42,073 bases of DNA from Sunxiuqinia dokdonensis (GTDB lineage: Bacteria; Bacteroidota; Bacteroidia; Bacteroidales; Prolixibacteraceae). The DNA is taken from assembly GCF_001270965.1 (NCBI RefSeq), contig NZ_LGIA01000225.1:1-42073 (forward strand), read 5' to 3'. The notes beneath the pieces were generated by a model. It saw nothing but the letters and a program-made list of their open reading frames with translations. It was not told the DNA's origin and did no database searches. The first letter of the stretch is position 1. Each line of letters opens with the position of its first letter. The translations under genes and the position numbers were made by a program. Positions 1 to 7,517 of this stretch are shown here, piece after piece.

Positions 1-1483
1 TGGTTGTTTTGGCGAGCTCCGTTTTCCAGCTTTCATAAGCGGTTTCGTAAGCTTGCTTATTTTTTTCATCCGGAACGATGGTTTCCAGCTTAGTCAGATT
101 TTCGAAAGCTTCGCCGGCCGATTGATAGTAGCCAGAGCCAATACCTGCGCCGCGAGCCGCGCCAATTGAGCCATCGGTGTTGTACAGTTCGATGGTGGCT
201 CCGGTAACTCCGGCCAATGTTTCCCTGAAAATGGGGCTTAAAAACATATTGGCTTTTCCTGCCCGGATCACTTTCGCGTTGATGCCAATGTTTTCCATCA
301 CTTCCATGCCGTACTTAAAGGAAAACACGATGCCTTCCTGAGCGGCCCTAAAGAGATGCGGCATGCTGTGAATGTTGAAGTTGATTCCGGCAAAGGTGGC
401 CCCGGGGTTCTTATTCTCCAGTACCCGTTCAGCACCATTTCCAAAGGGAAGTATGCTCAGGCCTTCAGACCCGATGGGAACTTGGGCAGCCATGGCGTTC
501 ATTTGTTCGTAGGTGAATGCGCTGTTGCCTGCATTTTTATTCAGCCAGGAATTTAGAATGCCGGTTCCGTTGATGCACAGCAGCACACCCAGCCGGTTCG
601 CTTGGGCTGAATGATTAACGTGGGCAAAAGTATTTACCCGCGATTTGGGATCGTAGGCCACTTCTTCGCTCACCCCGTACACCACACCCGATGTTCCGGC
701 AGTCGTTGCAATTTCTCCCGGATTCAGCACATTCAGCGACAGGGCATTGTTGGGCTGGTCGCCTGCCCGGTAGCTGATTTTTGTGCCTTTGGCCAGTCCC
801 AGCTCTTTGGCTGCCGTTGCACTGACCTCGCCCTGAACAGAAAATGTTGGTACAATTTCCGGGATGAATGAGGCATCGAACCCGTAATGGTCAAGGATAA
901 GTTTGGACACTTTGTTTTGCTGAAAATCCCACAACATACCTTCCGATAATCCGCTGGCCGTGGTTTTGATTTCACCGCTCAACTTCATGGCAATGTAGTC
1001 GCCCGGCAGCATCATCTTGTAGATGCGGCTGTACTGTTCGGGTTCGTTGTCTTTCACCCATTTTAGCTTCGAAGCCGTGAAATTTCCTGGTGAGTTCAGC
1101 AAGCTGGCCAGGCATTTTTCTTCGCCGATTTCCTTTAGCGCCTGGTCTCCAATGGCAGCTGCGCGGCTGTCGCACCAAATAATCGATGGGCGAATCACCT
1201 CTTGCTTGCGGTCCACCATGACCAAGCCGTGCATTTGGTAGGAGATACCGATGGAGTCGATGGTTGACGGATCAACTTTCGACTGCGCCAATACGTCGGC
1301 TAAAGCCAGCTTGAGGTTGGACCACCACTGTTCAGGTTCCTGTTCGGCCCAACCGGATTGTAGGGCTGTTATCTTCATTTCTTGTTTGGGATGGAATGCG
1401 GAAGCAACACATTCGCCTGTTTCGCCAGCAAGCAGCGAAACTTTAACCGACGAGCTCCCAATATCGAAACCGAGTAAGTACAT
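1..1483 (-). CDS. xylB: Xylulokinase (FGGY carbohydrate kinase), 3' end cut by window edge
   Basis: Phosphorylates D-xylulose with ATP to xylulose 5-phosphate, feeding pentoses into the pentose phosphate pathway in the cytoplasm. The frame reads from an ATG at 1481-1483 to the window start, about 494 codons, so only a few residues are missing from a family of about 490-500 residues. It opens with MYLLGFDIGSSSVKVS, the FGGY phosphate-1 loop, and has IWCDSRA, the MLPGDYIAMKLSG segment, the TAGTSGVVYG phosphate-2 motif and a GAARGAG stretch near the C terminus. The GntR-type regulator gene lies just upstream on the same strand, and an operator-like sequence sits between promoter and start codon. 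Other FGGY kinases (fuculokinase, gluconokinase) are possible, but the QMHGLV segment and length fit xylulokinase best. Confidence 0.9.
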   Translation of the reverse strand, partial: MYLLGFDIGSSSVKVSLLAGETGECVASAFHPKQEMKITALQSGWAEQEPEQWWSNLKLALADVLAQSKVDPSTIDSIGISYQMHGLVMVDRKQEVIRPSIIWCDSRAAAIGDQALKEIGEEKCLASLLNSPGNFTASKLKWVKDNEPEQYSRIYKMMLPGDYIAMKLSGEIKTTASGLSEGMLWDFQQNKVSKLILDHYGFDASFIPEIVPTFSVQGEVSATAAKELGLAKGTKISYRAGDQPNNALSLNVLNPGEIATTAGTSGVVYGVSEEVAYDPKSRVNTFAHVNHSAQANRLGVLLCINGTGILNSWLNKNAGNSAFTYEQMNAMAAQVPIGSEGLSILPFGNGAERVLENKNPGATFAGINFNIHSMPHLFRAAQEGIVFSFKYGMEVMENIGINAKVIRAGKANMFLSPIFRETLAGVTGATIELYNTDGSIGAARGAGIGSGYYQSAGEAFENLTKLETIVPDEKNKQAYETAYESWKTELAKTT

Positions 1484-1521
1484 AGTTCTAAGCGTATTAT
1501 TCGTTTAAATCTTAATAAACC

Positions 1522-1573
1522 GTTCTGTTCTGGTATGCTCTGCAAATTTAGGAGCAGGCTGGCGATTTCAAAA
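1522..1573 (-). promoter_or_regulatory. xylB promoter with GntR operator-like site
   Basis: Read on the minus strand, a Bacteroidota -7 box TAAATTTG (1543-1550) lies 18 nt downstream of a TTTTG -33-like element (1569-1573). Directly after the expected transcription start comes GCATACCAGAACAGAAC (1522-1538). The same 17 bp recur exactly in front of the neighbouring regulator gene at 2618-2634. Placement across the start site suggests repression by the adjacent GntR protein; that role is inferred. Confidence 0.6.
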
Positions 1574-1602
1574 TTTCTAATTCATGTTGTAAAACATGTT
1601 TT

Positions 1603-2598
1603 TCAGATTGAGCTGCGCACCTTCAATTTGGTGGGAACGCAAAAATGAATGGGGTCTCCGCTGTTGACGAAATCGGCAGCTTTGCGGCCCATGAGTTCAA
1701 AGTCGGTTGAAATGACGGTGATGCCATCTTTTACGTATTTTTTCATTGGCGTTTCGTTGTACGAAATCACGCCAACCTCCTTGCCTGGCGTTAATTTCTT
1801 TTGGTCACACTGATCCAGAAAGCGGGCCAGCAGTCGGTCGCTCACCATCAGGTACAGGTCGCCCGGCTGGATGTCGAGCAATTTGGAATTGCGCATGACT
1901 TCGCATTCAATCTGATAATCTTGGCAGAATGCTTTAAAATAATCGATCGACTCTTTGGGGTGATAAGTGAATTCAGGATACAAATAAATGAAACGTTTGT
2001 ATTTTCTTACCAGCTCAATATTTGTTACAAAAGCTTGGTAGAGTGTCTGACCGAAGTCCTGATAAACTGATGAATTGGTTTCGCGTGAATGGACGTTCCA
2101 GTCGATGATAAGTAGTTTATCGGTTGGTATTTTTTTGATGACTTCCGGAACGTGTTCGTGATCGAAGTTCATGATGATGTACTTGGTGTATTTGCCCACG
2201 CTTTCTTTAATAATGGTTTCAAATACGTTGATGTTGTAATGGTGAAAATGTAAATCAACCGTAATATTGTCGGACAAATTCTCTAAAAATGAACCGTACA
2301 GAACTTCTTTGTAGGCTTTGAACGTATCGAGAAACAGAAAAACTTTGGTCGTTGCTTTAGCCACAAAATAGCCTTTGTTAGGGACCGACTCAATGGTTCC
2401 CCGGTCTTTCAGTTCAGCATAGGCCTTGAAAACCGTGTCGCGCGACAGCTCGCTCTCCTTGCACAGTTGATTGACCGATGGCAGAATGTCGCCAACCTGT
2501 AATAGATTTTTGCTAACGGCTTCCGTTACCGAATCAACCAGTTGCTGAAATTTAAGCTGATTGGAAGCTGGATCAATTTTGAAGTGAAATTTACTCAT
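1603..2598 (-). CDS. GntR-family regulator with LacI-type sugar-binding domain (AraR-like architecture)
   Basis: A 331-residue predicted sugar-responsive transcriptional repressor. Residues about 5-75 form a GntR winged helix-turn-helix (segments ILPSVNQLCKESELSRDTVF and NKGYFVAK). The rest resembles a periplasmic-binding-protein fold of the LacI/GalR type, ending with the GVISYNETP and VISTDFELMGRKAADF segments typical of that effector domain. I chose the ATG at 2596-2598. A longer reading from 2640 would begin inside the -7 box and operator-like sequence, so it is unlikely to be translated. The gene lies 119 bp upstream of xylB on the same strand, so xylose or xylulose regulation is the simplest guess. 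The same operator-like sequence before both genes suggests autoregulation. The effector is not visible from sequence. Confidence 0.85.
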   Translation of the reverse strand: MSKFHFKIDPASNQLKFQQLVDSVTEAVSKNLLQVGDILPSVNQLCKESELSRDTVFKAYAELKDRGTIESVPNKGYFVAKATTKVFLFLDTFKAYKEVLYGSFLENLSDNITVDLHFHHYNINVFETIIKESVGKYTKYIIMNFDHEHVPEVIKKIPTDKLLIIDWNVHSRETNSSVYQDFGQTLYQAFVTNIELVRKYKRFIYLYPEFTYHPKESIDYFKAFCQDYQIECEVMRNSKLLDIQPGDLYLMVSDRLLARFLDQCDQKKLTPGKEVGVISYNETPMKKYVKDGITVISTDFELMGRKAADFVNSGDPIHFCVPTKLKVRSSI

Positions 2599-2617
2599 GC
2601 ATTTAAAATTGAAAGGT

Positions 2618-2641
2618 GTTCTGTTCTGGTATGCAAACATA
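2618..2641 (-). promoter_or_regulatory. gntR promoter -7 box and operator-like site
   Basis: On the minus strand the -7 box TATGTTTG (2634-2641) abuts GCATACCAGAACAGAAC (2618-2634), 20 bp before the chosen ATG. The 17-bp element is identical to the one in front of xylB. This supports the shorter start for the regulator and suggests autorepression (inferred). Confidence 0.6.
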
Positions 2642-2847
2642 CAAAAACGATTCAGAAAATCTTATTTTTCTTTGGACTCAGCAGGAAATATTTAAGGTTG
2701 GGCGTCGTTTAAAAGCAAAAGGATAAAGGGAGTGTCTAATTTTTTAATTTTTAAGTTTGATCCATTCGGTACAAAGCTCCCTTTTTCTTTTTTTGTTTGA
2801 AGTATACGCATACCGGAAGGCCTCAGCATGTTTTGTTTGGTGGAAGT

Positions 2848-2880
2848 AAAAAGGGCGATTTTTACAAGAAAAATCGCCCC
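2848..2880 (-). terminator. Rho-independent terminator after proline dehydrogenase
   Basis: A perfect 11-bp inverted repeat, GGGCGATTTTT (2853-2863) and AAAAATCGCCC (2869-2879), has a 5-nt loop. On the minus strand it is followed by five T (2848-2852). It begins 18 bp past the stop codon of the minus-strand gene ending at 2897. Confidence 0.85.
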
Positions 2881-2896
2881 GGTAAACCCTTGATAA

Positions 2897-3808
2897 TTAA
2901 CCCTTAAGAAACAGTGCTTTTATAATGTGGCTGGCAATTTCCGGATTTTCTTTCAGCCGGCGGGTGGAATAGTTAAACCACTGCTTGCCAAAAGGAACGT
3001 ACACGCGCATTTTGTGGCCAGCAGCCACAATCGAGTTTCGCAACTCAGGTGTTACGCCATACAGCATTTGAAATTCGTACATCGATTTTGGGACCTGGTG
3101 CTTTTCGATCAACTTCATGGCTTCTTCAACCAGGAATTTGTCGTGCGTGGCAATACCGGCATACATTTTATTTTTAAACATGAGTTCCAGGTCTTCGAGG
3201 TAATGATTGCGAACCTCCTGGTAATCTTTATAAGCGATTTGTTTTGGTTCAACATAAATTCCTTTACACAGACGAAAGTTGAGGGGGTGCCCATTGGAGG
3301 GGAAATTGCTGAAGTCAAGTAAATCGTCAAGCGTGCGCCGCAGGTAAGCTTGAATCACCAAGCCGACGTGGCCGCTGAATTCCTTTTTAAGTTTCTTAAA
3401 AAGCTCAAGTTCGATATCCACGCATTGCGAATCTTCCATATCAATGCGCACGAAATTGTTTTTCTCAGCTGCTTTGGCCACAATTTCGCGTAAATGGCGG
3501 TAGCACTCTTCCTCATCGATTAACAGCCCAAACATGGTGGGCTTCAACGAAAAGTTGCCCTGGATATTTTCGCTGGTAAAGCGCTCAATGATGTCCAGGT
3601 ATTGCTTTTTATTTTCCTCAGCCTGGTCGAGACTGGTGATGAACTCACCCAGTAAATCAATGGTCACTTCAATATTTTGTTCGTTCAGCTTGCGCGACAC
3701 CTCAAGCCCGTCTTCCATTCCTTCGCCGGCAATGTAACGCTTACTAAACTGCCAAATTAGTTTTTTGGGCATGTAAGGAAGCAAATCTGCAATCATCTTG
3801 TTCAACAT
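2897..3808 (-). CDS. Proline dehydrogenase (monofunctional, FAD-dependent)
   Basis: Oxidises L-proline to 1-pyrroline-5-carboxylate and passes electrons from FAD to the respiratory chain. The 303 residues match the single-domain (PRODH barrel) enzymes, not the long bifunctional PutA. Visible family motifs are VRIDMED (about residue 120), RLCKGIYVEPK (about 180), GIATHDKF, EFQMLYGV and the C-terminal substrate-binding YSTRRLKENP, whose Arg pair normally contacts the proline carboxylate. The ATG at 3806-3808 is followed directly by conserved sequence. It appears monocistronic: its own terminator follows and the gene upstream is divergent. No P5C dehydrogenase is in the window. Confidence 0.92.
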   Translation of the reverse strand: MLNKMIADLLPYMPKKLIWQFSKRYIAGEGMEDGLEVSRKLNEQNIEVTIDLLGEFITSLDQAEENKKQYLDIIERFTSENIQGNFSLKPTMFGLLIDEEECYRHLREIVAKAAEKNNFVRIDMEDSQCVDIELELFKKLKKEFSGHVGLVIQAYLRRTLDDLLDFSNFPSNGHPLNFRLCKGIYVEPKQIAYKDYQEVRNHYLEDLELMFKNKMYAGIATHDKFLVEEAMKLIEKHQVPKSMYEFQMLYGVTPELRNSIVAAGHKMRVYVPFGKQWFNYSTRRLKENPEIASHIIKALFLKG

Positions 3809-3849
3809 GGTTGTTCGTTGTGTTTAAAATATTCTGTCATTCACGATTT

Positions 3850-3881
3850 TAAAAATACGGATTCCGGCTGCTCGGTTTCAA
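3850..3881 (-). promoter_or_regulatory. Possible promoter of proline dehydrogenase
   Basis: On the minus strand TTG (3879-3881) and TATTTTTA (3850-3857) are 21 nt apart, close to the Bacteroidota -33/-7 pattern with one mismatch in the -7 box. The rest of the 329-bp divergent gap (3809-4137) holds only A/T-rich sequence and the opposing promoter. Confidence 0.35.
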
Positions 3882-3993
3882 TGATGTTTATCAGCGAAAA
3901 GGTATGATTTTGCGCATGTTTTTTTCGTCAGACTTTCGCAGCTTCACAACAAAAAAATATTGCATCAAAGCTGTAATCCTAATTATAAATTTT

Positions 3994-4001
3994 TATTTTT
4001 G
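3994..4001 (+). promoter_or_regulatory. Possible -7 box for the OmpH-like gene
   Basis: TATTTTTG matches the Bacteroidota -7 consensus TAnnTTTG exactly and lies 136 bp before the ATG at 4138. A clear -33 box was not seen, so this is a weak call. Confidence 0.3.
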
Positions 4002-4137
4002 GCTCTGGTTAATTGAAACCGTAAGCAGGCAAAACGGGCGAGTCGTTTCATGAGGAATTTCGAGTGGTAAATATTCGTTCTCCGAAGTCAGGTACTTGCT
4101 CACTATTCTAAAAAAAATAAAAACTAATTATTCAAAA

Positions 4138-4731
4138 ATGAAAAATACTTCATTGATTCTGAACCTGGTTCTGGCCGTTGCTATTGTTGTTATTTATGTG
4201 TTACATTTTAGTGGGAAAAGCAGCAATGAACCTGCTGGTGAAAACTCATCGATAGCGACATCCCATTCCGATTTAAAAATTGCTTACGTCAAAGTTGATT
4301 CCCTGATTTTAAATTATCAATTGGCTGAAGAGTTGCATGATTCGTTTACCAAAAATCAGGAGGCCTATACCAAAGAATATACAGACAAGCGCTCGGCTTT
4401 CGAAAAGCGTGCAGCCGCTTTCCAGGAAAAAGTTCAGCGTGGAGGTTTCCTCACGCAAGATCGCGCCGTTCAGGAACGTGATCGTTTGGTGAGCGAGGAG
4501 CAGGAAATTCTGTCGCTCGATCAGGAGCTTTCAACCAAGCTTGCGGAAATGCAGTCGACCAATAACCAGCAGCTCATTGACAGCTTGATGAATTACCTGA
4601 AAGAGTACAACGCCAATAAAAAGTACAGCTATATTTTCAATGCGGGCGACATTCTGATTGGAGACGAAGCGCACAACATTACGAAAGAAGTGTTGGATGC
4701 CATGAATGCCCGTTACAGCGAGAAGAAATAA
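4138..4731 (+). CDS. OmpH/Skp-family periplasmic protein
   Basis: A 197-residue predicted envelope protein. The start used is the ATG at 4138; an upstream TTG (4096) would only add a polar tail in front of the membrane segment. Residues about 5-24 are a hydrophobic helix (signal or uncleaved anchor). They are followed by a Ser/Gly linker and the OmpH-type beta strand LKIAYVKVDSL. Residues about 75-165 are a charged, Gln/Glu-rich coiled-coil, as in the tentacle arms of Skp. The C-terminal YSYIFNAGDILIGDEAHNIT is typical of the Bacteroidota family members. Skp-like proteins hold unfolded outer-membrane proteins; that function is inferred from family. A terminator follows directly. Confidence 0.8.
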   Translation: MKNTSLILNLVLAVAIVVIYVLHFSGKSSNEPAGENSSIATSHSDLKIAYVKVDSLILNYQLAEELHDSFTKNQEAYTKEYTDKRSAFEKRAAAFQEKVQRGGFLTQDRAVQERDRLVSEEQEILSLDQELSTKLAEMQSTNNQQLIDSLMNYLKEYNANKKYSYIFNAGDILIGDEAHNITKEVLDAMNARYSEKK

Positions 4732-4752
4732 GCAAAAGATACGATCAGTAAA

Positions 4753-4781
4753 AAGTCCGGGCTTTGTCCGGATTTTTTTTT
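4753..4781 (+). terminator. Rho-independent terminator after OmpH-like gene
   Basis: AAGTCCGG (4753-4760) pairs with CCGGATTT (4768-4775) around a 7-nt loop, and the T run continues to 4781. It lies 22 bp after the stop codon of the OmpH-like gene and ends 16 bp before the glycosyltransferase start, so the next pair probably has its own promoter or depends on read-through. Confidence 0.8.
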
Positions 4782-4797
4782 GCCCTAACTTTCCTGC

Positions 4798-6009
4798 ATG
4801 AATTTTGCCAGTCGTTATATCAGCCGAAACATCAATTATCCCACTTTCGTTTCCACGCCACCCGCCAAAAATCTGGGTTTGCAGGTGGTTATTCCCTGTT
4901 ACGATGAGCCCGATATTCTGCAAGCCATTCAATCGCTGGGTGCTTGCCAGCCTCCGGTTCAGGCGGTTGAGGTGTTGGTGGTGGTCAATCAGTCAGAGCT
5001 GAGTTCGCCGGAGGTTGAACGGCAAAACGCGCAAACCATCCAGGCACTTGAAGACTGGAGCGCCAAAAATCAACAGGTATTTTTCAAGCTGCATGTTGCG
5101 GCGCCACCGCCCTTTCGGAAAAAGCATGCCGGGGCTGGCTTGGCTCGAAAAACCGGAATGGATGAGGCGGTCCGGCGATTCGCTGTGCTCGACAAATCCG
5201 ATGGCGTGCTCATTTCGCTGGATGCAGATACGACGGTTGATTCGAATTATTTTGTTGAAATTGAAAAACACTTTCGGCTATCGGAAAAGGAGGTTGGCGC
5301 AACGATCCGGTTTCGGCACCGGTTGGATGAGCTGACCGACGAGGCACACCGGCAAGGCATGCAACTGTACGAAAGCTATCTGCATTACTATAAGCAGGCC
5401 ATGGCGTTTACCGGCTTCCCGCAAGCGATTTACACCGTAGGGTCGGCTTTTGCCGTTCGCGTGGATGCCTACGTCAAGCAAGGCGGCATGAACCGCAGGC
5501 AAGCAGGCGAAGATTTCTATTTTCTGCACAAGCTGGCGCAGTTGGGTCCTGTTGGCGAGATCAACCAAACCTGCGTTTATCCATCGGCGCGTATTTCGCA
5601 GCGCGTTCCCTTTGGCACTGGCCCGGTGCTAAAGAAATGGATGGAAGGCGACCAAAGCCTGAAACTCACCTACCATTTCAAAGCCTTTCAACACCTGAAA
5701 CAGTTGTTTGACAGGCTGCCTGAAATCTATCAAAGTAGCGATTCTGAACTGGCGGCCCTGCTCAGGGAACTGCCTTTGCCGCTGACTACTTTTCTGGAAT
5801 CCGACGATTTTGAAACTGCTTTGCAGGAAATCCGTTCCAATGCCGCGCGGCAGGAGAGCTTTCAAAAGCGGTTTTATGCCTATTTCAACGCCTTCAAAAT
5901 CCTGAAGTTTCTGAATTACGCGCATCCTGATTTTTACCCCTGGCAGGATTTGGAGGAAGCTTTCCGGCAAGTCAAAGACTTAGGACAACTTCATACAAAC
6001 AAACAATGA
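4798..6009 (+). CDS. Family 2 glycosyltransferase
   Basis: A 403-residue GT-A fold glycosyltransferase predicted to move a sugar from a nucleotide donor to an unknown acceptor. The GT2 start LQVVIPCYDEP is at about residues 28-38. The metal-binding DxD is D142-A-D144 within ISLDADTTVD, and the catalytic-base ED is E241-D242 in GEDFYFLHKL. The GSAFAVRVDAY segment precedes it, as in other GT2 enzymes. There is no transmembrane helix, so it is probably cytoplasmic. The C-terminal 120 residues have no assignment. Its stop overlaps the next start (ATGA, 6006-6009), so the two products are probably made together. Acceptor and product cannot be read from sequence. Confidence 0.75.
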   Translation: MNFASRYISRNINYPTFVSTPPAKNLGLQVVIPCYDEPDILQAIQSLGACQPPVQAVEVLVVVNQSELSSPEVERQNAQTIQALEDWSAKNQQVFFKLHVAAPPPFRKKHAGAGLARKTGMDEAVRRFAVLDKSDGVLISLDADTTVDSNYFVEIEKHFRLSEKEVGATIRFRHRLDELTDEAHRQGMQLYESYLHYYKQAMAFTGFPQAIYTVGSAFAVRVDAYVKQGGMNRRQAGEDFYFLHKLAQLGPVGEINQTCVYPSARISQRVPFGTGPVLKKWMEGDQSLKLTYHFKAFQHLKQLFDRLPEIYQSSDSELAALLRELPLPLTTFLESDDFETALQEIRSNAARQESFQKRFYAYFNAFKILKFLNYAHPDFYPWQDLEEAFRQVKDLGQLHTNKQ

Positions 6010-6728
6010 TTTATATTGAGCAAATTAGAAATTCCCGACCAAGGGAAGATCGACTAAGCTACCCGCACAGCATACCGTCAATCTTGAAGCTGGATGAATT
6101 GAAGTTCCGAAGAAGTGTAACTTTTATTGTTGGAGAAAATGGCTCAGGAAAATCGACTTTGCTGGAAGCCCTGGCGATTAAAGCCGGTTTTAACCCGGAG
6201 GGAGGAAGCTTAAATTTCAACTTCAAGACCATGGATTCTCACTCGGAACTGTACAATGACATTAAATTGGTCAGGTCGGCATACCGGAATACGGATGGCT
6301 TTTTTCTGAGAGCGGAAAGTTTTTACAATGTGGCCAGCGAAATTGATCAGGTCCTGGGGAAGGATCTGGCCCTAAGAAATTATGGAGGCTCGCTGCATGA
6401 GCGCTCTCACGGCGAGAGCTTCCTTGCTCTGGTTCATAACCGGCTGTCTGGCCAGGGGCTCTATATCTTCGATGAGCCGGAGTCCGCCTTGTCGATGACC
6501 AGCCAGTTGAATCTGCTGATCGAGATGAAAGCCCTGGTTGAAAACAAATCGCAGTTTGTCATTGCAACACATTCACCCGTTTTGTTGGCCTATCCCGGCG
6601 CAGACATCTACCAGATTTCGGACGGTGGGTTGGAACTTGTGGATTATGAGCATACGGAGCAATACCGGTTAATGAAGTATTTTATAAACAATCACCAACA
6701 AATGATTGCCTGTTTGCTCCAGCCATAG
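6006..6728 (+). CDS. Small stand-alone AAA/ABC-type ATPase (COG3910-like)
   Basis: A 240-residue predicted cytosolic ATPase of the RecF/SMC-like type, lacking membrane domains. Walker A is GENGSGKST at residues 43-51. The signature-like HERSHGESFL is at about 130-140, Walker B with catalytic Glu is LYIFDEPE at about 153-160, and the H-loop ATHSPVLL is at about 187-194. The space between Walker A and the signature is too short for a coiled-coil, unlike Rad50 or SMC. It overlaps the glycosyltransferase stop by 4 bp, implying translational coupling. Proteins of this type are usually called predicted ATPases; the client process is unknown, and no nuclease partner gene is adjacent. Confidence 0.75.
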   Translation: MIYIEQIRNSRPREDRLSYPHSIPSILKLDELKFRRSVTFIVGENGSGKSTLLEALAIKAGFNPEGGSLNFNFKTMDSHSELYNDIKLVRSAYRNTDGFFLRAESFYNVASEIDQVLGKDLALRNYGGSLHERSHGESFLALVHNRLSGQGLYIFDEPESALSMTSQLNLLIEMKALVENKSQFVIATHSPVLLAYPGADIYQISDGGLELVDYEHTEQYRLMKYFINNHQQMIACLLQP

Positions 6729-6828
6729 TGTACCTGCTATGCTGCGCGATCGCAAGTGTCGTCAGAGCATCATCTGCCTGGAAACTAGCCGACAATCCGG
6801 CATGCTTTGATTGCGCCCATGGGGACTA

Positions 6829-6859
6829 TTGCTAATATCCACGGCAAGTGTTAACTTTA
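6829..6859 (+). promoter_or_regulatory. Possible promoter upstream of phased repeats and HU-like gene
   Basis: TTG (6829-6831) is followed 20 nt later by TAACTTTA (6852-6859), one mismatch from TAnnTTTG. If real, transcription would start at about 6866 and the four phased repeats would lie at and just downstream of the start site. Evidence is only the spacing and box similarity. Confidence 0.3.
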
Positions 6860-6860
6860 T

Positions 6861-6948
6861 GATCTAGGACTTAGATAGGTGTGACCTAGGTCTTAATCTT
6901 ATAAGACCTACAATATATTAATGTATGATCTAGGTCTCAAAATTAATT
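6861..6948 (+). repeat. Four iterons with exact 22-bp period
   Basis: Four units begin at 6861, 6883, 6905 and 6927. Their first ten bases are GATCTAGGAC, GACCTAGGTC, GACCTACAAT and GATCTAGGTC, so the core GAYCTAGGTC recurs with centres exactly 22 bp apart (about two helical turns). The core is palindromic; copies 2 and 4 are best and copy 3 is degenerate on its right half. It lies in the 297-bp gap before the HU-like gene. The rest of that gap shows no gene. Confidence 0.75.
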
Positions 6949-7025
6949 TTACAGCAGCGGATGCCTAGTTCTACGGGTGTCTGAAATTAAAAGATGGGCT
7001 GACAATCATTAAAACAAAGCGTATT

Positions 7026-7421
7026 ATGACTATTTTCTACCGTTTGGATGAGCAGACCGATAATCTGAATCCGGAAGAAGCACGGAAGCGGGGCCTGTAT
7101 CCTCGTGTGATTCGTAAGGAGACGGTTGGGCTTCGCACATTGTGCGTGCGCGCCGCTACCGGCACAACCTTTAATGCGTTTGAATTGGAGGCTGGTGTGC
7201 AATTGGCTGTCAAGCAGTTGATCGAAGAATTGGCGGATGGCAATCATGTTTGCATTGAAGGATTTGGCACTTTTTCGCTAAGCGCCAAAGCCAGCCGTCC
7301 GGCCATGGAACAGCATGACATTCGGGCCGAATCGATCAGCCTGAAACGAATCGTGTTTAAAACCTCGAAAATTTTGCTGAAGCGGGCTGTGTTCCGCTTT
7401 CAGCGGAAGCCGGCGGATTGA
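7026..7421 (+). CDS. HU-family DNA-binding protein, Bacteroidota HU-related type
   Basis: A 131-residue protein of the HU/IHF-related group common in Bacteroidales, longer than the roughly 90 residues of classical HU. Its N-terminal extension (residues 1-30) replaces the usual start. The segment TTFNAFELEAGVQLAVKQLI forms the helical dimerisation part. GNHVCIEGFGTFSLSAKA is the beta-hairpin lead that matches the HU signature. The DNA-binding arm region follows (residues about 97-118), and the C-terminal tail is basic. It may act as a nucleoid or structural protein; the family's role is poorly known. The ATG follows a 22-bp phased repeat block that may control it. The downstream gene is convergent. 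Confidence 0.8.
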   Translation: MTIFYRLDEQTDNLNPEEARKRGLYPRVIRKETVGLRTLCVRAATGTTFNAFELEAGVQLAVKQLIEELADGNHVCIEGFGTFSLSAKASRPAMEQHDIRAESISLKRIVFKTSKILLKRAVFRFQRKPAD

Positions 7422-7464
7422 AATCGTTGGCGGACGACTCATGCTGTTGAAGCCGGAGGGGCAT

Positions 7465-7493
7465 AAAAAAAAGCAGACATTTGGTCCGCTTTT
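7465..7493 (-). terminator. Terminator between convergent HU-like and glsB genes
   Basis: AAAAGCAGAC (7469-7478) and GTCCGCTTTT (7484-7493) form a 10-bp stem with a 5-nt loop. Read on the minus strand the one mismatch becomes a G-U pair and eight T follow (7465-7472), so it suits the minus-strand gene best. It may also stop the plus-strand transcript. Confidence 0.8.
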
Positions 7494-7517
7494 CGATATC
7501 TTTAATTCAAATGAATG

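Noticed and set aside
2725-2790. Possible small RNA: AAAGGGAG and CTCCCTTT bracket an AT-rich loop followed by T runs on the plus strand.
   Set aside because: The loop is about 45 nt, no matching promoter with both boxes was found, and the T runs may simply reflect base composition.
4798-6728. Defence island (ATPase plus partner).
   Set aside because: The partner is a GT2 glycosyltransferase and no nuclease, reverse transcriptase or toxin-like domain is nearby.
6861-6948. CRISPR-like array.
   Set aside because: Units are 22 bp with no conserved long repeat and no regular spacers; no cas gene is present.
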